A DNA stretch of 39,071 nucleotides from Candidatus Omnitrophota bacterium. Its GTDB lineage: Bacteria > Omnitrophota > Gorgyraeia > JABMRN01. The DNA lies in the NCBI GenBank assembly GCA_028702395.1, contig JAQVOV010000004.1, positions 1-39,071 on the forward strand, written 5' to 3'. A program made the translations under genes and the position numbers. This document shows positions 19,465 through 27,680 of the stretch, piece after piece (position 1 is the first letter of the stretch; each line of letters opens with the position of its first letter). Below the pieces are notes generated by a model that did no database searches, had not been told where the DNA came from, and was given only the letters and a program-made list of their open reading frames with translations.

Positions 19465-19547
19465 TGTGTCTGTGTCCGTGTCTGAACGTCCTAAATCAGT
19501 TTTATCTTTAAATCCATGTCTCTGACACAGACACAGACACTGACACA
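19465..19547. repeat. Paired-arm element with 6-nt TGTGTC words
   Basis: Left TGTGTC|TGTGTC|CGTGTC|TGAACGTCCTAAAT; right CTGACACAGACACAGACACTGACACA. Confidence 0.88.
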
Positions 19548-19556
19548 AAATTACTA

Positions 19557-20204
19557 TTACCTGAATATCGCACTCCCAACCCGAACCATCGTAGCACCTT
19601 CTTCTATAGCTACTTCATAATCCTGGCTCATTCCCATTGAAAGATGTTCTACTGAAAATTTTTCTTTTAACTGTCGTAACTCTTTAAAAAAAGGTCTAGT
19701 TTGTTCAGGAGAACAAACAGGTGCAATTGTCATAAACCCCTTGATCTCTATATTTTTCAATTTCACAATTTCATCAAATGATCTTGCAAGATCGTCAACT
19801 AAAAACCCATGTTTGGATGCTTCTTTTGCAACATTCACTTCAATAAGTATTTTCTGGACTTTACCTATTTTTTTTGCCTCTTTATCAATTGCATTTGCAA
19901 TTTTTACTGAATCAACCGAATGTATCCATTCTGAAAAACTAACAGCATCTTTGGCCTTGTTAGTCTGTAAATGCCCTATCATATGCCAGCAAATATCATT
20001 TTTAAGCTGTTTCACTTTTTCAAGAGCATCTTTGATCCTGTTTTCACCCAAGTTTATTTGCCCTAGATCCACTATTGTCTTAATTTGATCTACATCAGAA
20101 TATTTTGTAACACAAATAAGCATAATATCTTGCAGGGTCCTGCCTGATCTTATCGCAGAACTTTCAATTTTATGCTTTATTTCATCAAGGTTTTCCTCTA
20201 TCAT
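19557..20204 (-). CDS. YggS-family PLP homeostasis protein
   Basis: 215 aa; LICVTKYSDVDQIKTIVDLGQINLGENRIKDALEK, WHMIGHLQTNKAKDAV, LSMGMSQDYEVAIEEGATMVRVGSAIF. Confidence 0.93.
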   Translation of the reverse strand: MIEENLDEIKHKIESSAIRSGRTLQDIMLICVTKYSDVDQIKTIVDLGQINLGENRIKDALEKVKQLKNDICWHMIGHLQTNKAKDAVSFSEWIHSVDSVKIANAIDKEAKKIGKVQKILIEVNVAKEASKHGFLVDDLARSFDEIVKLKNIEIKGFMTIAPVCSPEQTRPFFKELRQLKEKFSVEHLSMGMSQDYEVAIEEGATMVRVGSAIFR

Positions 20205-20277
20205 ATGGCGATATAGTTTATATGCATATTATCTCTATGTCAAGAAATATATAGCATAGAAAGCTGTCTCAAATAAA

Positions 20278-20300
20278 AAGCACGAGTTAAACTCGTGCTT
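20278..20300. repeat. Short near-perfect palindrome
   Basis: AAGCACGAGTT-A-AACTCGTGCTT, 11-bp arms, 1-nt centre, between the small ORF and yggS. Confidence 0.85.
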
Positions 20301-20498
20301 CACATATAAAAAATTTTACACCTCACCGTATCAACAGGAGTTGTTTTTCCTGGATTACTCCGTTTTTCAAATTTATCCTGAATATGCTTTGCTCAATATG
20401 CTATGGGTATCTTCAATATAGCTAATCCATAGGTAACAAGTACCTGAAATGACTCTATTTTCTTCCTCTTCCTTTTCTTTCATTCACTGCTTGTTCTA

Positions 20499-20717
20499 TC
20501 ATGATGGGACACCCTGATATTCTCCCTGTTCATTTTCGATCAGTCCTCCTCCTGCTTTTCCTCCTACTGGACAGCTCATGCTCGTACCTGTTTGTATGCA
20601 CCATCCTATTGGTGAAGTCCAGAAATATCCACCCCCAGCCTTACACACCTGTAGCATAGCTTGCTTACAATCCAGTTCTACCGCTTTTAATTTCGGACTA
20701 ACGTATTTTTTTTTCAT
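20499..20717 (-). CDS. Small Cys/Gly-rich peptide of unknown function (possible exported peptide or RiPP-like precursor)
   Basis: MKKKYVSPKLKAVELDCKQAMLQVCKAGGGYFWTSPIGWCIQTGTSMSCPVGGKAGGGLIENEQGEYQGVPS; start chosen with AAGGAA upstream. Confidence 0.6.
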   Translation of the reverse strand: MKKKYVSPKLKAVELDCKQAMLQVCKAGGGYFWTSPIGWCIQTGTSMSCPVGGKAGGGLIENEQGEYQGVPS

Positions 20718-20935
20718 ATAAATTTCCTTGATTTTGTTTATCATTAGTCTTGATTACGGTATTTACATGAAGTCATCCTAAGTGAAACCGAAAATACAGT
20801 CTAAATGACTTCTTGTCTATCTGCCATTCGCTCTTCTGGCAATTAGTCTTTTGATATATTATATCATATACTACACACACCTATACAATATTTTAATAAT
20901 TTTTTTCACAATATAATGTAGAAACTGATAAACGC

Positions 20936-21502
20936 TTAATAAAGCTGTTTTTGTGATATGTAGTTTATTACTGTCTTTGGAACTTGTTTTGATGTGCTTT
21001 TCTTTTTGTGGATCAATTTCCTTACTTCTTTTGATGAAATGTCCATTGGTTTAAAAGAAATGTTTTGAACAAACTCTTCATTTTTCTTCTTATTAGAACA
21101 TGGCCTTTTAAAAGCTACAAAGGTTGCAAGCTTTAAAAGTTTCTTATGATCTTTCCATGTATGAAATCTTTCTTTTTGGTCTGAACCAAATAGAAAGAAC
21201 AGTTCAGTGTTTTTTGGATATCTTTTTTTCAAATGCTTCAAAGTATCTATTGTGTAGGACGTGCCCTTTTTATTTATCTCAAAAAGACAAACTGAAAACT
21301 TTTTATATCCTTTTAAGGCAAGCCGTAACATGGAAACCCTATCCTTTGTAGGAGTTTTACCTTCAATAGCTTTATGTGGTGGTTTATATGCAGGTACAAA
21401 AAGAACTTTATCAAGGCATATTTTTTTCAATGCAGTTTGAGCTATCTTAAGATGTGCTTTATGTACAGGATTAAAGGTTCCGCCAAGTATTCCGATTCTC
21501 AT
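20936..21502 (-). CDS. nadD: Nicotinate-nucleotide adenylyltransferase
   Basis: MRIGILGGTFNPVHKAHLKIAQTALKK; FLFGSDQ; VRKLI C-terminal pattern. Start at internal Met with AGGAG. Confidence 0.92.
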   Translation of the reverse strand: MRIGILGGTFNPVHKAHLKIAQTALKKICLDKVLFVPAYKPPHKAIEGKTPTKDRVSMLRLALKGYKKFSVCLFEINKKGTSYTIDTLKHLKKRYPKNTELFFLFGSDQKERFHTWKDHKKLLKLATFVAFKRPCSNKKKNEEFVQNISFKPMDISSKEVRKLIHKKKSTSKQVPKTVINYISQKQLY

Positions 21503-21520
21503 TTTCTCCTTTTGTATGCT

Positions 21521-21693
21521 AAAAAAGTAAAAAGGCAAAAGTAAAAAATCTGTTTTCATTGAGGAGTCTTCTATTAGCATATCGCGAAGCGCAAAGCGCT
21601 AATCGAAAAAACCACTTTTGGAACCTGCAGCTACGATATGCTATTTGCGATATGCGATTTGCTGTTTTCTTTTTCCTTTTACCTTTTTACTTA
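21521..21693. repeat. Nested paired-arm element: outer AAAAAGT arms, inner ATCGCnn heptads
   Basis: Outer AAAAAAGTAAAAAGGCAAAAGTAAAAAA / TTTTTCCTTTTACCTTTTTACTT; inner left ATCGCGA|AGCGCAA|AGCGCTA|ATCG, inner right rev-comp ATCGCAT|ATCGCAA|ATAGCAT|ATCGTAG. Confidence 0.88.
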
Positions 21694-21702
21694 AAATGCT
21701 AT

Positions 21703-22977
21703 TTATACTCTAACTTGCCCATTACCGAAAATAACATACTTGTAGGTTGTTAACTCTTCAACGCCCATAGGTCCGCGCGCATGTAATTTATCAGTTGATA
21801 TCCCCATTTCTGCGCCTTTACCAAACTGATTTCCGTCAGTAAACCTTGTTGACGCATTTATATATACACACGCTGAATCAACTTCTTTGATAAATCTCAA
21901 TCCGTTCTCATAGTTATCTGTTACGATAGCATCGGAATGATTGGATCCGTATTTTTTAATATGTTCTATAGCTTGTTCAATATCCTTAACTACCCTGACT
22001 GAAAGAATAAGATCAAGATATTCTTTTGGCCAATCAGATTCTTTGGCAGCAACAACACCTTTTGCAATACGTTTAGTTACTTTATCTCCTCGAATTTCAA
22101 CACCTGCATCCTTTAATAATTTAACTATTCCAGGCAAAAATCGTGCAGCAACATGTTCATGTACCAATAAGGTCTCCATTGCATTACAAACTCCAGGTCT
22201 TTGAACTTTTGCATTGAATACAATGTTATTTGCCATATTAAGATCTGCATCCTCATCTACATATACATGACAAACACCTTTATAATGTTTTATTACAGGA
22301 ACTTTAGCTTTCTTAACAACTTCCTTAATGAGGCTTTCACCCCCTCTTGGGATGATAACATCTATAAGCCCTGTCATTGAAAGAATGATATCTACAGCTT
22401 TTCTATCAGTGTTTGTTAAAAGATATATTGAATCTTTTGGAAGCCCTGCTTTTAACCCGGCATCATTAAGAATATCAAAAATAGCGATGTTTGAATTTAT
22501 TGACTCACTGCCGCCTCGAAGAACTATGGCATTTCCGCTTTTAATACATAAGCCTACACAATCACTCGTTACATTTGGTCTTGCCTCGTATATGATACCT
22601 ACAACACCTATAGGAACTTTCATTTTACCTATAAAAAGACCATTCTCTGTCGTAGAAGATTGCTCGATTATACCAACAGGATCTTTAAGCAAAGCTATTT
22701 CTTTTAGGCATTTAGCCATATCCTTTATTCTTTTTTCATTTAACATAAGTCTGTCAATAATAGCAGGTGTACGGCCTTTTTTCATGGAGAGAGCTACATC
22801 CTTTTTATTAGCTTTAAGTATAAGTACTGTATTTTTGACAAGTGCTTTGGACATTGCCAACAAAATAGTATTTTTAATATGCGTATCTAGCAATACCATT
22901 TTACAAGAAGCATCCTTGACTTTTTTTACAGTCTCATATAATTCTTTTTTCATACTATCCATATCTTCCTCCAACAT
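21703..22977 (-). CDS. proA: Gamma-glutamyl phosphate reductase
   Basis: PIGVVGIIYEARPNVTSDCVGLCIKSGNAIVLRGG, QRPGVCNAMETLLVH, NASTRFTDGNQFGKGAEMGIST. Confidence 0.96.
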   Translation of the reverse strand: MLEEDMDSMKKELYETVKKVKDASCKMVLLDTHIKNTILLAMSKALVKNTVLILKANKKDVALSMKKGRTPAIIDRLMLNEKRIKDMAKCLKEIALLKDPVGIIEQSSTTENGLFIGKMKVPIGVVGIIYEARPNVTSDCVGLCIKSGNAIVLRGGSESINSNIAIFDILNDAGLKAGLPKDSIYLLTNTDRKAVDIILSMTGLIDVIIPRGGESLIKEVVKKAKVPVIKHYKGVCHVYVDEDADLNMANNIVFNAKVQRPGVCNAMETLLVHEHVAARFLPGIVKLLKDAGVEIRGDKVTKRIAKGVVAAKESDWPKEYLDLILSVRVVKDIEQAIEHIKKYGSNHSDAIVTDNYENGLRFIKEVDSACVYINASTRFTDGNQFGKGAEMGISTDKLHARGPMGVEELTTYKYVIFGNGQVRV

Positions 22978-23122
22978 TGCGTCAATGAGTATTGTGTCAT
23001 GGGTAATGTGTCTTTCAACCTTTCATCTTTCTTTTCCGCTGTCCTCTTACACTTTTTATAAAAGTTGTCTAGTCTTCCACAGCAGACTCTTGACACATAG
23101 ACACATGACTCAAAAACCCCTA

Positions 23123-23434
23123 TCAAGTCATAACAACCAAATTATCCCTATGGACTACCTCGTCGTGGCCTTTGTATCCCAATACTTTATCAATATCACA
23201 GGTTTTAACTCCTTTTATTTTATTAGTTTCTATAAAAGAATAATTAGTTATACCTCTTGCTATTTCTTGACCGTTCTCAGTTACAATACTTACAATATCC
23301 CCTGCTTTAAAAGTTCCATTTGCATCTTTGATACCTGCTGATAACAAACTTTTATTGTTCTTTGAAATTGCCTGCACTGCTCCTTTATCTAGAATGATCT
23401 TACCTTTAACCTTTGAACCAAAACCGATCCATCT
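23123..23434 (-). CDS. proB: Glutamate 5-kinase, C-terminal PUA domain; -1 frame of the split gene
   Basis: Continuation in -1 frame from AGA at 23434: RWIGFGSKVKGKIILDKGAVQAISKNNKSLLSAGIKDANGTFKAGDIVSIV..., matching the canonical ProB linker and PUA domain. Confidence 0.88.
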   Translation of the reverse strand, partial: RWIGFGSKVKGKIILDKGAVQAISKNNKSLLSAGIKDANGTFKAGDIVSIVTENGQEIARGITNYSFIETNKIKGVKTCDIDKVLGYKGHDEVVHRDNLVVMT

Positions 23435-24210
23435 TTTTTTGCTTTGACATTCTTCTGCTGGGCTTCAAAAAAAGTATAGTCTCCTTTTTGTTTATTAATG
23501 ATCTTTAATATTTTACCATCTTTTTTCCCGTTTGCAAAATAGCACTTAATACCTGCTTTTGTTGCAAAATCAGCGGCATCTATCTTTGTTATCATACCAC
23601 CTGTACCGCAATCTGTCTTTTCAGTTTTGATCAGACTTCGTGTTTTTTTATTGATCACGTTGACATTCTCAACTAGCCTCCCACACTCATCCAATAACCC
23701 ATCAACAGCTGTTAAAATGATCAGCATATCCGCGCCAATAAGATCAGCAACAAGAGCTGATAGCCTATCATTATCACCACATTTTATTTCTTCCGTTGAG
23801 ATAGTATCATTTTCGTTAATTATAGGTATAACACGATGTTCAAGCAAAGTATTGATCGTATATTTAATATTCAAATACCTTTGTCTGTTATCAAAATCTT
23901 CCTGAGTAAGAAGGATCTGTCCAGTATGATAATTGTACTTTTTAAAAAATCTATTGTAAATATCCATTAATTGGACTTGTCCAATGGATGCCATTGACTG
24001 CAGCCATGCGATATTTTTAGAACGTTTGGTCATGCCCAAAAGCCCCATACCTGCCCCAATGGCTCCTGATGAAACGATCAGTACATCCATACCCTTTTGA
24101 ACCATTTCAGAGACCTGGCTAACTATAGAGCCAACTACCTTGGTATCTATACTGCCATTATTATCTGTTATGACTTTTGTCCCTATTTTTATGACTATTC
24201 TTTTTTTCAT
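23389..24210 (-). CDS. proB: Glutamate 5-kinase, N-terminal kinase (AAK) part; frame 0 of a split gene
   Basis: MKKRIVIKIGTKVITDN, SSGAIGAGMGLLGMTKR, NENDTIS, DNDRLSALVADLIGADMLIILT, GTGGMITKIDAADFATKAGI. Frame is lost after GCA AAA AAA at 23442-23434. Confidence 0.92.
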   Translation of the reverse strand: MKKRIVIKIGTKVITDNNGSIDTKVVGSIVSQVSEMVQKGMDVLIVSSGAIGAGMGLLGMTKRSKNIAWLQSMASIGQVQLMDIYNRFFKKYNYHTGQILLTQEDFDNRQRYLNIKYTINTLLEHRVIPIINENDTISTEEIKCGDNDRLSALVADLIGADMLIILTAVDGLLDECGRLVENVNVINKKTRSLIKTEKTDCGTGGMITKIDAADFATKAGIKCYFANGKKDGKILKIINKQKGDYTFFEAQQKNVKAKKDGSVLVQRLKVRSF

Positions 24211-24232
24211 CTTGTTGTCCTTTATAATAAAC

Positions 24233-24360
24233 TTAGCCATTAGCTTTCAGCTGTCAGCTTGTGGAACATCCTAAATTAGGTTAGATAAAAACTTATTCCA
24301 GAACGTTCATTTGCTAAAAAGCTAGTAGCTGATCGCTGAAAGCTAATAACTGATGGCTAA
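24233..24360. repeat. Paired-arm heptad element (TCAGCTn/TTAGCnn words)
   Basis: Left TTAGCCA|TTAGCTT|TCAGCTG|TCAGCTT|GTGGAACATCCTAAAT; right rev-comp TTAGCCA|TCAGTTA|TTAGCTT|TCAGCGA|TCAGCTA|CTAGCTT. Confidence 0.92.
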
Positions 24361-24367
24361 GTATTCG

Positions 24368-25324
24368 CTAAACAGCCATCTCAAAGATCGCATCCAACAA
24401 CTCTTTTATTCCTTCTTTTGTCACTGATGATATAACAAAGACTTTTTGTCCGAGTTTTTTTTCTATTTTTTTTATTATACTCCTATCTTGAAGAGTATCA
24501 ACCTTATTAAACACAATTATTTTTGGTTTAGAAGAGATTTCATGCCCATATAACTCTAACTCACGATCAATGTTCAAAAGATCCTGATAAGGATCTTTTC
24601 GTTCAACCATACTTATATCAACCATATGCAGAAGCATTTTTGTTCTTTCAATGTGTTTAAGAAAACGATCTCCCAATCCTTTTCCGCTATGAGCCCCATC
24701 AATTAAACCCGGCATATCAGCGAATGTCAAAATACTATCAAAATGTTTAACGATTCCCAATATTGGGACTTTTGTTGTAAAAGGATAACTTGCAGCTTTA
24801 GATTTTGCACGTGAAACTGAGGAAATAAATGTTGATTTACCGGCATTTGGATATCCTATTATACCTATATCAGCAATTAGTTTTAATTCAAGAGAGATCT
24901 CCCTTTCTTCAGGAGTTCCGCCTGGTAAAGCATCTCTTCCTTTTGAGTTGCCTTTCCCGCCTTTTCCGCCTTTTGCAATTATAAGAGTTTGACCATCTTC
25001 TACAAGATCCCTTAAAAAAAGACCTGTCTCAATATCTTTTATAATAGTTCCGCAAGGCACAGGGATAAAAAGATCCTTTCCTGCCTTACCTGTCTTATTA
25101 TTTGAACTTCCGTGAAGTCCGCGCTCTGCTTTAAAGTGTTTATTGTAATGAAAATCTAGAAGGGTGTTCATGTTCTTGGATGCTTGGAGTATGACATTTC
25201 CACCGTCTCCTCCATATCCGCCGTCGGCTTTGCCTCGTTTAACTATCTTACTACAAACAAAGCTGGTGCATCCGTTTCCGCCTGCACCAGCTTTAACAAA
25301 TATTCTGGCCTGATCTATAAACAT
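24368..25324 (-). CDS. obgE: Obg/CgtA GTPase
   Basis: FIDQARIFVKAGAGGNGCTSFVCSK, GGDGGNVILQA, DIGIIGYPNAGKSTFISSVSRAKSKAASYPFTT, DMPGLIDGAHSGKGLGDRFL. Confidence 0.97.
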   Translation of the reverse strand: MFIDQARIFVKAGAGGNGCTSFVCSKIVKRGKADGGYGGDGGNVILQASKNMNTLLDFHYNKHFKAERGLHGSSNNKTGKAGKDLFIPVPCGTIIKDIETGLFLRDLVEDGQTLIIAKGGKGGKGNSKGRDALPGGTPEEREISLELKLIADIGIIGYPNAGKSTFISSVSRAKSKAASYPFTTKVPILGIVKHFDSILTFADMPGLIDGAHSGKGLGDRFLKHIERTKMLLHMVDISMVERKDPYQDLLNIDRELELYGHEISSKPKIIVFNKVDTLQDRSIIKKIEKKLGQKVFVISSVTKEGIKELLDAIFEMAV

Positions 25325-25338
25325 ATTTTCGCTTTTTT

Positions 25339-25584
25339 TTAAGCTGCTGGTAAGATATTAACAACTTTTTTGTTTGTAAAATCTACTCTGCCTTCAATTA
25401 AAGCAAATAGGGTATCATCCTTACCTATACCAACGTTTAAACCCGGTTTGTACTTAGTTCCACGCTGTCTGATAATAATACTACCTGCAGTAACTAATTG
25501 CCCGCCATATCTTTTGACTCCAAGCCGTTGGGCATTTGAATCTCTACCGTTCTTACTGCTTCCTAATCCTTTTTTATGTGCCAT
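25339..25584 (-). CDS. rpmA: 50S ribosomal protein L27
   Basis: [61 protein letters not shown]. Confidence 0.98.
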   Translation of the reverse strand: MAHKKGLGSSKNGRDSNAQRLGVKRYGGQLVTAGSIIIRQRGTKYKPGLNVGIGKDDTLFALIEGRVDFTNKKVVNILPAA

Positions 25585-25602
25585 GATCTTTTCTCCGTAT
25601 TA

Positions 25603-25920
25603 TTAGTCACCAACCACAATATCTTTTACCATTAACTTAGTAAGTTCCTGACGATGACCAACTTTTCTCTTGTAACTTTTTCTTCTTTTGAACTTAAATG
25701 CAAAAACTTTATCTCCCCTTATATGGGAAATAATATCACACTCAACAGAAGCACCCTTAACATATGGTGTTCCAATATGATATTTAGCTCCTTTTTTAGC
25801 AAAAAGCACTTCCTTAACCGTTAAACTTGAACCCTCTTCATTTTCAAGTCTATTCACGATTATTTCAACACCTTTTTCTACCTTTTCCTGCTTACCGCCT
25901 ATTTCTAATATAGCATACAT
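25603..25920 (-). CDS. rplU: 50S ribosomal protein L21
   Basis: MYAILEIGGKQEKVEKG...; KFKRRKSYKRKVGHRQELTKLMVKDI. Confidence 0.97.
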   Translation of the reverse strand: MYAILEIGGKQEKVEKGVEIIVNRLENEEGSSLTVKEVLFAKKGAKYHIGTPYVKGASVECDIISHIRGDKVFAFKFKRRKSYKRKVGHRQELTKLMVKDIVVGD

Positions 25921-25944
25921 TCTTGACTCCTTTATAATTCTTCA

Positions 25945-26059
25945 AGGAAAAAGTTAAAAGTTAAAAGTAAAAAATCTGTTATCATTGTGGAATCTTTAAA
26001 AAGCTCCATATAGAACGATCCACACTTTTCCCTTTTTACTTTTACCTTTTTACTTAATC
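25945..26059. repeat. Paired-arm AAAAGT element
   Basis: AAGGAAAAAGTTAAAAGTTAAAAGTAAAAAA ... CTTTTCCCTTTTTACTTTTACCTTTTTACTTA; core TCTGTTATCATTGTGGAATCTT. Confidence 0.88.
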
Positions 26060-26154
26060 TTATCATTAACCCAAACAAAACAGACTACATATATACCATA
26101 TGGCCTATATTGTGTCAACAGTTTTTTTGATTAAGAAGAATTTTCCCTAAAAGG

Positions 26155-26306
26155 GAAAATTCTTTAATCAATCCTGAGTAGAATAGCAATGCACTGCATT
26201 GCTATTACGAAGGATCTAATACAAATATACCTTATTATGAATATCGAAAATTCTTTAATCAATCCTGAGTAGAATAGCAATGCACTGCATTGCTATTACG
26301 AAGGAT
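26155..26306. repeat. Two identical 61-bp direct repeats separated by 30 bp, each with a 25-bp palindrome
   Basis: 26155-26215 and 26246-26306: GAAAATTCTTTAATCAATCCTGAGTAGAATAGCAATGCACTGCATTGCTATTACGAAGGAT, identical by eye. Confidence 0.95.
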
Positions 26307-26379
26307 ATTTTAATTATTTTTTATTATATGAGTAGCTAATCTTGTATAATAAAAGCATTAGAATAATTTGACTAGAAGA

Positions 26380-27588
26380 TCACCTATTCCAACTAATAAT
26401 TTTAACAAGAGGCTCATTCGTTCCAAAAACAACTGTTGGAAGTTCATGTGTATATGTTATATACGCTATAAACTCCCAAAGATTTATATCTCCACCTGCA
26501 ACTAATGACCCTGTAACATCTATAATTGTCCCTATCCCTAAAGATCTAATATCATTAACTGCATATATCAAAGCCCCATCAGCTTCAAGGTCTCCTGCTC
26601 TATAGATCCAACCATCTTGGTTACCTACTTGAATATTCCCTAAATTTGCAACGATAAAATCATACGGCAGAACCCCTCCGACATGTTGTCTTAACTTCCC
26701 CCTTGTAACACTAAGAAATCCTGACTTATAAGATTCAACTTTTATTTCATTAGCAATAAGACTTCCATTAAGATTACATGTTCCCTTGAAAGTAGCTATC
26801 CCGTCAACATAGATCAATCCGCTAGAAGGTGTTAATGTTTGACCTTCAAAAACAGTATCTGAATTATAATAATTTCCACCATCTATTGCCTTCTGTTTGT
26901 AATAAGAATAATCAAAATTCGGTAAAGTAACAGGATCTCTTTGCCAAGATCCTCCAGTTTTAGTTAGATGCGTCCCTATTCCATAAGTCGTACCATTGAT
27001 AATTATCCATGAAATATATGTATCAATTTCAACTTCCTGAGCACTGTAAGTAGCTGTGCCTGAGACATCCATAAGTCCAAGCAAAAGCCCAGTTCCTAAA
27101 TGGACTTTATTATTCCCATGCAAATTACCATTAATATCTGTTAATGTTAAAAATCCAGCTCTAATGTTAACATCATTACCTGAACTCATTATGTAATTCA
27201 AAGAAGTGGGAAAAGTACTTTGGATCTCAACTGAAACAGATCTAGTAACATCATCTGCTGTTGTAGAAATGTCCAAAGGAATCGTGCCAGTTGAAGTTAA
27301 AAGAATTCTTCCTCCTGAAGTTATGTAGCTAACACTATAATTTCCTGTTGAAAGCGTTCCTGTAATAGGAAAAGCTGTCAGATCAAAGATATCAGCCAAT
27401 TCAGCTAATGCATGATTTATACCTGCTTCAGCAAGATACTGCGCCTGCATAGTATATCTTAACTTTTTAACTATATTCGTATCTTGCAGGACCATATTAG
27501 AAACACTCATGACTATTACAGACATTATTAATGCCATGCCCATTGTAACTATAAAGATCGTTCCTGTTCTTTTATTCATAAATTTCAT
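26380..27588 (-). CDS. PilX-like type IV pilus-associated protein with long beta-rich, polymer-forming-like C-terminus
   Basis: N-terminal GTIFIVTMGMALIMSVIVMSVSNMVLQ...AQYLAEAGINHALAEL typical of PilX/prepilin-like proteins; C-terminal short strands (GLIYVDGIATFKGTCNLNGSLIANEIKVES). Confidence 0.65.
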   Translation of the reverse strand: MKFMNKRTGTIFIVTMGMALIMSVIVMSVSNMVLQDTNIVKKLRYTMQAQYLAEAGINHALAELADIFDLTAFPITGTLSTGNYSVSYITSGGRILLTSTGTIPLDISTTADDVTRSVSVEIQSTFPTSLNYIMSSGNDVNIRAGFLTLTDINGNLHGNNKVHLGTGLLLGLMDVSGTATYSAQEVEIDTYISWIIINGTTYGIGTHLTKTGGSWQRDPVTLPNFDYSYYKQKAIDGGNYYNSDTVFEGQTLTPSSGLIYVDGIATFKGTCNLNGSLIANEIKVESYKSGFLSVTRGKLRQHVGGVLPYDFIVANLGNIQVGNQDGWIYRAGDLEADGALIYAVNDIRSLGIGTIIDVTGSLVAGGDINLWEFIAYITYTHELPTVVFGTNEPLVKIISWNR

Positions 27589-27609
27589 TTTTTTATTTTG
27601 CCTTTTGTC

Positions 27610-27657
27610 GTAGGGGCGTATTGCAACCTGCCTGCCGGCAGGCAGGTACGCCCCTGC
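27610..27657. repeat. GTAGGGGCG palindrome carrying an inserted 20-bp CCTGCCTGCCGGCAGGCAGG palindrome
   Basis: GTAGGGGCGTATTGCAA-CCTGCCTGCCGGCAGGCAGG-TACGCCCCTGC. Confidence 0.9.
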
Positions 27658-27680
27658 ATAATTCTTTTCCTTTTATTCGC

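Noticed and set aside
20278-20300. Intrinsic terminator for the small ORF
   Set aside because: The stem is near-perfect but there is no clear U-run on the transcript side and it lies about 200 bp past the ORF; kept only as a palindrome.
22328-23341. 337-aa plus-strand ORF
   Set aside because: Antisense to proA and the proB PUA region, both strongly supported; no recognisable domain.
24211-24240. N-terminal extension MAKFIIKDNK of ProB
   Set aside because: The ATG lies in the word-array arm (AATGGCTAA); MKKRIVIKIGTKV with AAGGAC upstream is the expected start.
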